Assembly (NCBI GenBank): GCA_900551645.1
Contig: URWP01000106.1
Coordinates: 1 to 8,773 of the forward strand
DNA length: 8,773 bases
Origin: an uncultured Bacteroides sp.
Lineage (GTDB): Bacteria; Bacteroidota; Bacteroidia; Bacteroidales; Bacteroidaceae
Direction: 5' to 3'
The notes under the pieces are model-generated. The model made no database searches, was not told the DNA's origin, and saw nothing but the letters and a program-made list of their open reading frames with translations. Positions 1-7,114 of the stretch are shown here, piece after piece; positions within the stretch are counted from its first letter, which is position 1, and each line of letters starts with the position of its first letter. The translations under genes were made by a program, and so were the position numbers.

Positions 1-1692
1 CCCACCCGTATCACCGACTGGCTGACCTTCTCTTCTGTCAACAATTTCCGCTGGATAGGCTACTACTATAATTCCTACTCTGATCCACGCTGTGAAGGTG
101 CTTCCGGTGTAAACGGACGTTTGGAGGAATATCAGAGCAATACCGTACGCCGCTACACCAACCAGATTCTCCGTTTCAACAAGGTGTGGGGAAAACATTC
201 AGTCAATGCCCTGGCCGCTTACGAATTCAATGATTACCAAGGGAAAGCCATTTCTGCTACCGGAACAGGCTTTGTACCAGGTTTTGAAGTGCTGGATGTA
301 ACTGCCATCCCCGAAGCTGTAGGCGGTAGCTTGAACGAATGGGCCGTACAGTCTTACCTTTTCAACGGTAACTATGCATACGACAACCGTTACCTGGCTC
401 AGTTATCGTTCCGCCGGGATGGTGCATCCAACTTCGGTGACGACAACAAATACGGTAACTTCTTCTCCATCAGTGCCGGATGGAACATCAACCGTGAAAA
501 ATGGTTCAAGGCAGACTGGGTAGACAACCTGAAACTGCGTGCTTCTTACGGTACAGTAGGTAACCGTCCGACAAGTTTGTATCCTCAATACGACCTCTAT
601 TCCATCTCAACCAGCTACAACGGTACTTCTGCCGCACTGATTAGCCAAATCGGTAATAAAGACCTGACTTGGGAAAAGACCTATACTACCGGTGTCGGTC
701 TGGATGCTTCCATGTTCGGCGAACGTTTCCGCTTCTCGTTCGACTATTACTACAAATACACCTCGAACATTTTGTTCCAGGTGCCCGTATCCGGTATCAC
801 CGGCGTGACTTCCCGCTGGCAGAATGTAGGCGAGATGGAAAACCAAGGTATCGAACTGACCATCGGCGGCGACATCATCCGTACCAAAGACTGGACCTGG
901 GGAGTAGAACTGAATTTCGGTCACAACACCAACAAGATTAAAGAGCTCTACGGCAACAACACAGAAATCATCCGTGGCGGTGATACCGGTATTGCCGGTG
1001 AAGCCGACAAGATTCTGAAGAAAGGCTATGACAGCAACAGCTTCTACATGAGAGAATGGGCAGGTGTCAATCCGGAAACCGGTGCGCCGCAATGGTACAA
1101 ACATACCAAAGACGAAAATGGCAACGTTCTCAGCCGTGAAATTACCGAAAACTATGCTGAAGCAGACCAGGTAATCTGTGATGCTTCTACGCCAGATTTC
1201 TTCGGTGGATTCAACACCACACTGACCTGGAAGAACATCGACCTGAATGCCGTATTCGGTTATTCGGTAGGCGGTAAAATCTACAACTATTCCCGCCAGG
1301 AATATGACTCCGACGGTGCCTACACCGACCGTAACCAGATGAAACTGATGGACGGATGGAGCCGCTGGGAAAAACCGGGCGATATTGCTACACACCCTGT
1401 TGCTTCTTATGGTAACAAGTCTAACTCCAACAAGGCTTCTACCCGTTACCTGGAAGACGGCGACTTCCTGAAGTTGCGTTCACTCACCATCGGCTACAAT
1501 TTAAGATTACCGAAATACTACATCCAGAACATGCGTATCTTCTTTACGGGCGAGAACCTGTTCTGTATCACCGGATATTCGGGTGTTGACCCGGAAATCC
1601 CGGCAAGCAACGGTAGCGCAATCGGTTCAGCCGGTCCGAGTGTCTACCCCTCTACCCGCAAATACATGTTTGGTATCAACTTAACCTTTTAA
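1..1692 (+). CDS. SusC-like TonB-dependent outer-membrane transporter, C-terminal part (5' end outside window)
   Basis: The frame is open from base 1, so this is the last 563 residues of a longer gene. Family members are usually around 1000 residues, so the signal peptide, plug and first barrel strands lie to the left. The visible part has the alternating aromatic/polar strands of a SusC/RagA 22-strand barrel. One familiar stretch is RYLAQLSFRRDGASNFG (about 391-441), followed by a strand with NLKLRASYGTVGNRP (about 526-570). The protein ends in a beta strand with a terminal phenylalanine (YMFGINLTF), the usual outer-membrane insertion signal. In this family the barrel forms a TonB-powered import channel covered by its SusD partner. 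The susD gene follows after 13 bases, which supports one operon. The transported glycan cannot be read from the sequence. The TTG at 121 is an internal leucine codon, not a start. Confidence 0.95.
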   Translation, partial: PTRITDWLTFSSVNNFRWIGYYYNSYSDPRCEGASGVNGRLEEYQSNTVRRYTNQILRFNKVWGKHSVNALAAYEFNDYQGKAISATGTGFVPGFEVLDVTAIPEAVGGSLNEWAVQSYLFNGNYAYDNRYLAQLSFRRDGASNFGDDNKYGNFFSISAGWNINREKWFKADWVDNLKLRASYGTVGNRPTSLYPQYDLYSISTSYNGTSAALISQIGNKDLTWEKTYTTGVGLDASMFGERFRFSFDYYYKYTSNILFQVPVSGITGVTSRWQNVGEMENQGIELTIGGDIIRTKDWTWGVELNFGHNTNKIKELYGNNTEIIRGGDTGIAGEADKILKKGYDSNSFYMREWAGVNPETGAPQWYKHTKDENGNVLSREITENYAEADQVICDASTPDFFGGFNTTLTWKNIDLNAVFGYSVGGKIYNYSRQEYDSDGAYTDRNQMKLMDGWSRWEKPGDIATHPVASYGNKSNSNKASTRYLEDGDFLKLRSLTIGYNLRLPKYYIQNMRIFFTGENLFCITGYSGVDPEIPASNGSAIGSAGPSVYPSTRKYMFGINLTF

Positions 1693-1705
1693 TTAGTCCA
1701 TCCGT

Positions 1706-3484
1706 ATGAAAAAGATAGTAACAACTTCCTTGTTGGTGACCGCCTGTTTGTGCGGTACACTGACGTCATGTGACATAGAACGCTTGCCCAACGGCAGCAT
1801 GTCCGCAGAACAGATTACCGGTGACCCGCTGACTTCGCTCGACGGTCTGGTAGACGGTGCCTACGCCCAGTTGAAGGATTGGTCGGACCACATGCACCGT
1901 ATGGGAGAATATGCCGGTGATAATATGATGATCCGCGGTTCTTCTACCGATGCCTTTATTGAATTCATCACTTATTCCCGTACCCCAAACAACTACCGCC
2001 TCCAGGCTTTTTGGGATTACGGTTACAAGGCCATTGCCCAGGCTTCGAATGTCATCAACATGATAGAAGAAGGCCAGGATACAGAAATCGACAGCAAGCT
2101 CGGTGAATGCTATTACATCCGTGGCATGATGTACTTCTACCTCTGCCGTGCCTTCGGCCGCCCGTATTACCAGGCTCCGGACAAGAACCTGGGTGTCCCC
2201 ATCGTGAACGGTACACCGGAAGACATGGATAACCTGCAATTGCCAGACCGTTCTACCGTGAAAGAAGTGTATGAACAGGCCATCAACGACTTGAAAAAGG
2301 CAGAAACATTGATAACAGAAAACAAAGGCCCCGCATACGCTTCCAAAGAAGCTGCCCAGGCCATGCTCTCACGCATATACCTGTACATGAGCGGTACTTA
2401 CGACAACCCGAACCGCGAATATGCCCAACTGGCCGTAGACTATGCCACCAAAGTCATCAATTCCGGACAATACACCTTGCTGGGAAGAAGCGACTTTATG
2501 AACTACAATACGTTCACGCCGGAAAACAACAAAGAATCCATCTTTGTGGTAAAACGGGTTGCTACCGAATTCTCAGGCTATGACCATTACTACGGCATCG
2601 GCGGTATGTATGCCGTAGTAGGCGGTATGGGCTGGGGCGAAATGTATGCCAGCGCCAAATACCTTGACTTGCTGAACGAAACCGGACGGAACGACTGGCG
2701 TCCGGACAGCAAGAAGATTGTAGATGCCCGTGCTAACTTCATCGACCCGCAGTATGTACAGGACGATAACGGCAACTACACCCCGGTATTCCGCTTCATC
2801 AAAAACGTATACGATGCCAGCGGTAATCTGAACGGTTTCAACTATGTACAGGCCACGTTGAAGCAAGAAGGAGGCAACTACAGTTGTACGGAAACAGTCA
2901 ACGGCAAGGAAACGACTTATGCCATGACTGCCATAGACGCTGACCAGCAAATCTATTCCATCAAATACTCGGACGGAGAAGCCTATACAGGAGTCATTGA
3001 TTACCAAATAGGTCTAAATAATGCATTCCCAATGTTCTACATTACTAAATGTTCTGGCGAAGGCGAAGATTCTCACCTGCACTCTCCGATAATCTCCCGT
3101 TTGGGCGAAATTTACCTGAACCGTGCAGAGGCATACGCCAAACTGGGTAACTATGGTTCTGCGTTGACAGACCTGAACACTATCCGTGAACGTTCCATTC
3201 CGGGTGCAGGATATGCTTCGCTTGATGCAACTAATGCGGCAGAACGTATCGACAAGGAACGTCAGCTTGAATTAGCCTATCAAGCAGAACGTACATACGA
3301 CATCTATCGCAACGGCAACACTTTAGTGCGTCGCTTCCCGGGATACCAACAAGCCACGCTGGAAGTACCTGCCACAGACTATAGAGTTCCTTTCTTTATA
3401 CCACAGAGTGCCATCAATGCCTATCCAAGCGGATGTACACTGACCCAGAATCCGACCAGCAATGCAGGAGTTATCCTGAACTGA
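1706..3484 (+). CDS. SusD/RagB-family surface glycan-binding lipoprotein
   Basis: This is a complete 592-residue protein. Residues 1-22 are a lipoprotein signal peptide with a KK start, a hydrophobic core and lipobox LTSC, so Cys22 is predicted to be lipidated. An N-terminal SusD-like region follows, with SLDGLVDGAYAQLKDW at about 44-59 and helices containing ECYYIRGMMYFYLCRAFGRP at about 134-153. TPR-like helices include KEAAQAMLSRIYLYMSG (about 214-230). The C-terminal RagB/SusD domain includes ISRLGEIYLNRAEAYAKLG (about 463-481) and KERQLELAYQAERTYDIYR (about 517-535). In this family the protein sits on the cell surface as a hinged lid over its SusC partner and binds the glycan. The start at 1706 gives a perfect signal peptide. 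No Shine-Dalgarno sequence is visible, as is common in Bacteroidetes. A terminator follows at 3560. The ligand is unknown; the pullulanase downstream is only a weak hint toward alpha-glucans. Confidence 0.95.
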   Translation: MKKIVTTSLLVTACLCGTLTSCDIERLPNGSMSAEQITGDPLTSLDGLVDGAYAQLKDWSDHMHRMGEYAGDNMMIRGSSTDAFIEFITYSRTPNNYRLQAFWDYGYKAIAQASNVINMIEEGQDTEIDSKLGECYYIRGMMYFYLCRAFGRPYYQAPDKNLGVPIVNGTPEDMDNLQLPDRSTVKEVYEQAINDLKKAETLITENKGPAYASKEAAQAMLSRIYLYMSGTYDNPNREYAQLAVDYATKVINSGQYTLLGRSDFMNYNTFTPENNKESIFVVKRVATEFSGYDHYYGIGGMYAVVGGMGWGEMYASAKYLDLLNETGRNDWRPDSKKIVDARANFIDPQYVQDDNGNYTPVFRFIKNVYDASGNLNGFNYVQATLKQEGGNYSCTETVNGKETTYAMTAIDADQQIYSIKYSDGEAYTGVIDYQIGLNNAFPMFYITKCSGEGEDSHLHSPIISRLGEIYLNRAEAYAKLGNYGSALTDLNTIRERSIPGAGYASLDATNAAERIDKERQLELAYQAERTYDIYRNGNTLVRRFPGYQQATLEVPATDYRVPFFIPQSAINAYPSGCTLTQNPTSNAGVILN

Positions 3485-3559
3485 TAATCTTCTGAAGAAG
3501 GAATAATGCAGTATAAAGACACCTTCTTTGATTACAGATTTATGGTTATTATAAATTAC

Positions 3560-3604
3560 GAGCCCTATCAAACTCCATTCAGAATAATGATAGGGCTCTT
3601 TTAT
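3560..3604 (+). terminator. Intrinsic terminator of the susC/susD-like operon
   Basis: A perfect 11-base inverted repeat (GAGCCCTATCA at 3560-3570 and TGATAGGGCTC at 3588-3598) encloses a 17-base loop and is followed at once by TTTTAT. It lies 76 bases after the susD stop. A weaker 7-base stem (AAGAAGG at 3495-3501 with CCTTCTT at 3522-3528) precedes it. Read on the minus strand the main stem is followed by GTAATTTATAA, a poor U-tract, so it mainly serves the plus-strand operon. It separates this operon from the pullulanase gene. Confidence 0.85.
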
Positions 3605-3639
3605 GTAATCAAGTTCAGATTATATTTACTCTTTAAGAT

Positions 3640-4236
3640 TTATTCCTTCTCATGACCGCATGCAATACAGTATTCTACTGAAACAGAGTTTAAACATCCA
3701 CATTCAGGACACGTCCAATGATAAGGTGTACTTTCTCCTGAATCATGTATATTACTATTTCCTCCTACCACCAAATCGATGTATCCGCTCAAAGAATTTG
3801 TGTAAGAACCATTAACCTTATCAATCACCAACCTAGCCATACCAGTTTGTCCTGCTTTTGTAAACAATATTTCTACATAGCACTGATACGTCACCCCCGC
3901 TTTAAGAGAAAAGGTCTTTTCCTGAACAGTATTGATGCCTCCTACACCTCTAAAAATTTCGAAAGAACCAACTCTAGCATTCATAACGACACCGGATGTA
4001 GCGTTAGGAGCAAAAAGAAATGTATACTCCCCATCTTGATTACACACAATCTCACCTTGTATTATACAGCTTCCGTTATCATAATTAGTGGTTGTTACAT
4101 CAGTAAAACCAGCATAAGAGGCTGTTCTTGTGACACGTTCTGCCGATACGGCAAATTCATCCATTACATCTGACTTACTGCAAGCGCTTACCCCAATCAT
4201 AATTAAAGTACACGCAAAGAAACTAAAAGCTTTCAT
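3640..4236 (-). CDS. Small exported lipoprotein with a C-terminal RanBP2-type zinc-finger motif, function unknown
   Basis: The chosen start at 4236 gives 198 residues beginning MKAFSFFACTLIMIGVSAC, a clear lipoprotein signal peptide with lipobox VSAC and Cys19. The frame extends back to an ATG at 4317, but that adds 27 residues ahead of the signal peptide and is unlikely. The middle (about 35-160) is rich in short beta-type stretches and resembles a compact beta-sandwich, but I recognise no family. The C-terminus (174-193; bases 3658-3717) carries W-x-C-x2-C-x3-N-x6-C-x2-C: Trp174, Cys176, Cys179, Asn183, Cys190 and Cys193. This is the exact spacing of RanBP2-type zinc fingers, with one extra cysteine at 181. 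It could also be viewed as a generic zinc ribbon. Such motifs are normally cytoplasmic, which makes the exported context odd. The gene is AT-rich compared with its plus-strand neighbours and converges on the SusD operon. Confidence 0.85.
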   Translation of the reverse strand: MKAFSFFACTLIMIGVSACSKSDVMDEFAVSAERVTRTASYAGFTDVTTTNYDNGSCIIQGEIVCNQDGEYTFLFAPNATSGVVMNARVGSFEIFRGVGGINTVQEKTFSLKAGVTYQCYVEILFTKAGQTGMARLVIDKVNGSYTNSLSGYIDLVVGGNSNIHDSGESTPYHWTCPECGCLNSVSVEYCIACGHEKE

Positions 4237-4567
4237 AAGATAAAATTTAAGATTTATGATAGAAGTAAAATTAAACAAAATATTCAACTTTAACAAATTA
4301 CAGGTACTATAACTCATAGATTGACTGATAACATCTATCTACTTATAAGGTCACTCGCTTTCTTCTCAAATTCAAGATACTGGGAATCTGCTTTCAAACC
4401 ATTTATAAATTGAAGGTCTACAGATATACATATCAAGCTGATTATCAATAGTTATAAATCTAATCTCATTTATAATTTCTTTCAAAGCGAAAGCATGAAA
4501 GAACAAATCTTCGATATTTGCATTCGGATGAATGAAATCTCTTTATGAACACTTCTAATCGAATGCC
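4237..4567. other. Divergent intergenic region between the zinc-finger lipoprotein and the pullulanase
   Basis: This AT-rich spacer must contain the start signals of both divergent genes. I found no convincing Bacteroides-type promoter pair (TTTG near -33, TAnnTTTG near -7) for either. The closest for the pullulanase is GATATTTG at 4513-4520, which has one mismatch and no TTTG partner at the right distance. No Shine-Dalgarno sequence precedes either start. Much of the region (4335-4542) reads like a decayed minus-strand coding sequence, listed separately. Confidence 0.5.
4335..4542 (-). pseudogene. Possible decayed, frameshifted coding remnant of unknown family
   Basis: Two overlapping minus-strand frames look protein-like and join into one piece of about 69 residues. 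The first is open from 4542 down to a stop at 4372 and includes NIEDLFFHAFALKEIINEIR. The second is open from 4451 down to a TAG at 4335 and includes LQFINGLKADSQYLEFEKK, then ASDLISR and the stop. A one-base change near 4418-4425 would join them. Neither has an ATG in a suitable place. The mixture of amphipathic helices and ordinary codons is why I list it, but I recognise no family and short AT-rich frames arise by chance. The promoter of the pullulanase would have to lie within or beside it. Confidence 0.3.
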
Positions 4568-5761
4568 ATGAAAACAAAAGAACTACTTTTATTTACTCTA
4601 TTTACAAGTGCCCTCTTCGGGTGTGGAACAGCCCAGAAAGAATACGAATCGTTTGAAGATTATCCTACCTTTACTCAACCATGGGACGAAATGACCTATT
4701 CGGAAACAGAAACCGACTTCATGCTGTGGGCTCCGACCGCCGAAGAAGTAAATGTAAAACTCTATACAGACGGACTGACCGGAGATGCCATCCAGACTGT
4801 CCGCATGAAAGAAGCCGAAAACGGCACATGGAAAGCTTCTGTAACTGAAGATCTGAAAGGGAAATTCTATACATTCCAAGTAAAAATAAACGGAATATGG
4901 CTGGACGAAACACCGGGAGTCATGGCTAAAGCCGTCGGAGTAAACGGGAAAAGAGGAGCCATACTGAACCTTGACACAACAGACCCGGAAGGATGGAGCC
5001 AGGATGTACGGCCAGCTCTAAAAGGATTTGACGATATCATTATTTATGAGATGCATCACCGCGACTTCTCTATTGACAGCCTGTCCGGTATCAAAAACCG
5101 GGGAAAATATCTTGCCCTGACCGAAACCGGTACAACAAGCAAAGAAGGACAGAAGACAGGAATCGACCATCTGAAAGAACTGGGAATTACTCATGTACAT
5201 CTGTTGCCTTCATACGATTACGCCTCGGTAGACGAAACACAACTGGACAAGCCACAATACAATTGGGGATATGATCCACAAAACTACAACACACCGGAAG
5301 GTTCCTATTCCACTGACCCATATACACCGGAAACACGTATCCGGGAATTCAAACAGATGGTGATGGCTCTGCATCAGGCAGGTATCCGTGTTATCATGGA
5401 CGTGGTATACAACCATACTTTCAATACTGAAGAAAGTAACTTCGAACGCACTGTACCAGGATATTTCTATCGCCAAAATCCAGACGGCACTTTTGCCAAC
5501 GGTTCCGCCTGCGGTAACGAAACAGCCAGCGAACGCGAAATGATGCGGAAATACATGGTAGAATCAGTCTGCTACTGGGCCAACGAATACCACATCGACG
5601 GTTTCCGTTTCGACTTGATGGGAATCCACGACATCACTACCATGGAGGCTATCCGAAGTGCGTTGGACAAAATTGATCCGACCATCTACATCTACGGAGA
5701 AGGATGGGCAGCCAGCAGTCCAGCTTATCCGACCGACAGTCTGGCCGGATGCCGGGAGTAG
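4568..5761 (+). CDS. Pullulanase N-terminal fragment (signal, CBM48, GH13 regions I-III)
   Basis: This 397-residue frame starts with MKTKELLLFTLFTSALFGC, a good lipoprotein signal, so the ATG at 4568 is well supported. It runs through the acid/base motif YGEGW (376-380), then SSPAYPTDSLAG, and ends in three foreign residues (CRE) before TAG. It keeps the catalytic nucleophile and the acid/base. It lacks region IV with its transition-state-stabilising aspartate, and the last part of the barrel. As a separate protein it is expected to be inactive, though it would still be exported and could still bind glucan through CBM48. Confidence 0.8.
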   Translation: MKTKELLLFTLFTSALFGCGTAQKEYESFEDYPTFTQPWDEMTYSETETDFMLWAPTAEEVNVKLYTDGLTGDAIQTVRMKEAENGTWKASVTEDLKGKFYTFQVKINGIWLDETPGVMAKAVGVNGKRGAILNLDTTDPEGWSQDVRPALKGFDDIIIYEMHHRDFSIDSLSGIKNRGKYLALTETGTTSKEGQKTGIDHLKELGITHVHLLPSYDYASVDETQLDKPQYNWGYDPQNYNTPEGSYSTDPYTPETRIREFKQMVMALHQAGIRVIMDVVYNHTFNTEESNFERTVPGYFYRQNPDGTFANGSACGNETASEREMMRKYMVESVCYWANEYHIDGFRFDLMGIHDITTMEAIRSALDKIDPTIYIYGEGWAASSPAYPTDSLAGCRE

Positions 5762-6546
5762 CCGCTTTCAGTGACGAATTCCGTGACGGATTGCGAGGAA
5801 GCTGGAACAACGATTTGGAAGGGGCCTTCGTCATCGGACAACCGGGACACGATACACAGGTGATGTTCGGCATTACAGCAGCCCTGCCTCATCCGCAACT
5901 GAAGGACTCTACCCTGCATGCACCGGCATCCTGGACCGCACAACCGACACAGATGCTGAGCTATACCAGTTGCCATGACGACCATTGCATTACCGACCGC
6001 CTGAAGATTACCGTACCGAAGGCTACAGACAAAGAGCTGACCGCCTACCACAAACTGGCACATACGGCAATATTCACCTCGCAAGGTGTTCCGTTCATCT
6101 TTACAGGCGATGAAATCATGCGCGACAAGAAAGGTGTACGCAACTCCTACAACAGTCCGGATTCCATCAACGCCATCAACTGGGCCGGCAAAGCCATCCA
6201 TCGGGAAGCCTTCGACTACCTGAAAGGACTGATAGCCATGCGTAAGGCTCATCCGGCCTTCCATTTGGGCGATGCAGAACTGATATACAAGCACCTGGAA
6301 TTTCTGGATATGGAGGACAATAACGTAGTAGCTTTCCGGATTAACGGAGCCCCCAACGGTGATACCTGGAAAAACATCACCGTCGTCCTGAACTCCAAAA
6401 ATGAACCTGCAAGTATCGACGTACCGCAAGGTACCTATCAGATAGTCTGCAAGGATGGAAAAATCAATCCGGAAAAAGGACTGGGCAGTATGACCGGCAA
6501 CAAACTGACTGCTGCTCCACGCTCGGCACTGATTGTACACCAATAA
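5749..6546 (+). CDS. Pullulanase C-terminal fragment (GH13 region IV and C-terminal domain)
   Basis: The homologous part begins at GRMPGVAAFSDE. The methionine codon at 5749 is the only sensible internal start and gives 265 residues. An upstream ATG at 5704 would add residues that are only the wrong-frame reading of the first half. Region IV (SYTSCHDDH, about 71-79) and a C-terminal all-beta domain ending RSALIVHQ are intact. The ATG lies 8 bases before the upstream TAG, so coupled re-initiation is possible in principle, but the product would have no signal peptide and only one of the three catalytic residues. Confidence 0.6.
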   Translation: MPGVAAFSDEFRDGLRGSWNNDLEGAFVIGQPGHDTQVMFGITAALPHPQLKDSTLHAPASWTAQPTQMLSYTSCHDDHCITDRLKITVPKATDKELTAYHKLAHTAIFTSQGVPFIFTGDEIMRDKKGVRNSYNSPDSINAINWAGKAIHREAFDYLKGLIAMRKAHPAFHLGDAELIYKHLEFLDMEDNNVVAFRINGAPNGDTWKNITVVLNSKNEPASIDVPQGTYQIVCKDGKINPEKGLGSMTGNKLTAAPRSALIVHQ

Positions 6547-6607
6547 CGATGTAGTCTTCCTTAATATATAGGGGTTTTATCATAGTTAGCACATAGGTTA
6601 GAAAGGA

Positions 6608-6670
6608 CAGCCGCCACAGGAATACAGCTTGCAAAACCGTTCCGCTGTATGATTGTGGCGCTGTTTTTTT
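6608..6670 (+). terminator. Intrinsic terminator after the pullulanase gene
   Basis: A long stem ends in seven T residues (6664-6670). The outer arm, CAGCCGCCACA with TGTGGCGCTG, pairs with one bulged base. The inner arm ATACAGC with GCTGTAT pairs perfectly, and a three-base internal loop (GGA/GAT) separates the two. The loop is about 15 bases. It lies 61 bases after the pullulanase stop, so the transcription unit boundary is preserved although the gene is broken. Confidence 0.9.
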
Positions 6671-6794
6671 CGATACCTCATAAACAAATACGCATCCGGT
6701 TTATTACTTTTTGAAAGGAGAAAAAAAGAAAAGATTCATTATACAGATGTTATTCGTACTCGTCGGTATTGCCCTCCAATGGCATTCTGGGGAA
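6671..6794. other. Spacer between the terminator and the 22-base array
   Basis: No recognisable gene is present. A purine-rich AAAGGAGAAAAAAAG at 6714-6728 resembles a Shine-Dalgarno sequence but has no ATG at a usual distance. A 35-codon frame from the ATG at 6747 begins with a hydrophobic stretch (MLFVLVGIALQW), then runs into the repeat array and stops within it. I see no support for it being a real gene. Confidence 0.4.
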
Positions 6795-6926
6795 CGTTCG
6801 AACGGAATTAAACACGAGCATGTATCCAACAAAACGTCCGTTCGTTTAAACTAAAACATGCGTTTGTCTCAAACAAGATACCCGTTCGTTTTACACCAAA
6901 CGTCCGTTCGTTTTAAAACACTACAC
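6795..6926. repeat. Degenerate tandem array with an exact 22-base period, six units
   Basis: Units start at 6795, 6817, 6839, 6861, 6883 and 6905. CGTTCG begins the units at 6795, 6839, 6883 and 6905; CGTTTG begins the unit at 6861; the unit at 6817 has diverged to AGCATG. The last four units share CGTTYGTYT followed by an A-rich half, and several units end in AAACRTS-like bases. Across unit borders this produces near-copies of AAACGTCCGTTCGTTT at 6832-6847 and 6898-6913, an imperfect palindrome. No insertion or deletion breaks the period over 132 bases. Because 22 is not a multiple of three, it is not a coding repeat. It lies on the immediate upstream side of the ndh remnant. Confidence 0.75.
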
Positions 6927-6934
6927 TACACCAA

Positions 6935-7068
6935 GGAAAAGCCATGCGCCCTTTCCGATACAAGAACCTGGGCACTATGGCAACGGTAGGACGGAATAAG
7001 GCTGTAGCCGAATTCAAGACCGCCAAGACTCAAGGCTGGCTGGCCTGAAGTATACTGGTATGAGGAAT
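6935..7068 (+). pseudogene. ndh: C-terminal remnant of a type II NADH dehydrogenase
   Basis: The frame 6935-7048 reads GKAMRPFRYKNLGTMATVGR, then NKAVAEF and finally GWLA before TGA. The segment PFRYKNLGTMATVGRNKAV is characteristic of the C-terminal part of single-subunit NAD(P)H:quinone oxidoreductases (NDH-2), flavoproteins that pass electrons from NADH to quinone at the inner membrane. Normally GWLA continues into a hydrophobic membrane-anchoring helix ending near SILGVRN. Here the helix is gone: directly after the TGA come SIL (7049-7057) and, with one base missing, GMRN (to 7068). The FAD- and NAD-binding domains, roughly 380 residues, are absent. The remnant is therefore truncated at the 5' side, deleted inside and out of frame, and no function is expected. 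Confidence 0.75.
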
Positions 7069-7114
7069 CTCCTACCTCAGAAAATATCCTCTGAATCCAT
7101 CATTTTTTCAACAC

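Larger units (their letters stand above)
4568..6546 (+). pseudogene. pulA: Type I pullulanase (GH13) lipoprotein gene interrupted by a frameshift
   Basis: An intact homologue would hydrolyse alpha-1,6 links in pullulan, starch or glycogen-type glucans from a lipid anchor. The first frame shows a lipoprotein signal (LFGC, Cys19), a CBM48-like domain (about 48-125) and the type I pullulanase motif YNWGYDP (231-237). It then has GH13 region I DVVYNH (278-283), region II GFRFD with nucleophile Asp349, and region III YGEGW with acid/base Glu378. The frame stops at 5759-5761. The homologous protein resumes in another frame at GRMPGVAAFSDEFRDGLRG, and region IV SCHDD lies at about 5974-5985. At the junction the residues that normally link these parts (a KAN-type segment) are missing. 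This fits a deletion of 3n+1 bases, perhaps about 19. The junction has a short direct repeat, GCCGGATGCCGG. The whole would be near 665 residues, a normal length. A sequencing or assembly error is the main alternative. Confidence 0.85.

Noticed and set aside
607..1395. Long minus-strand frame of 262 codons opposite the SusC-like gene
   Set aside because: It is an antisense shadow of a clear SusC-family sequence and has no recognisable protein features.
4237..4317. Extended start of the zinc-finger lipoprotein at the ATG at 4317
   Set aside because: It would place 27 residues before a textbook lipoprotein signal peptide that begins at the ATG at 4236.
5735..5765. Programmed ribosomal frameshift in the pullulanase
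   Set aside because: No slippery heptamer or following stem is evident, and expected linker residues are missing, which fits a deletion instead.
5725..6543. Long minus-strand frame of 272 codons opposite the second half of the pullulanase
   Set aside because: It lies opposite a conserved GH13 domain and contains no family motifs, so it is a shadow frame.
6747..6854. Small plus-strand frame starting MLFVLVGIALQW
   Set aside because: It has no properly spaced ribosome site and its second half is made from the non-coding 22-base array.
6795..6926. CRISPR array
   Set aside because: Repeats follow each other without spacers, the units are too diverged, and no cas gene is present.
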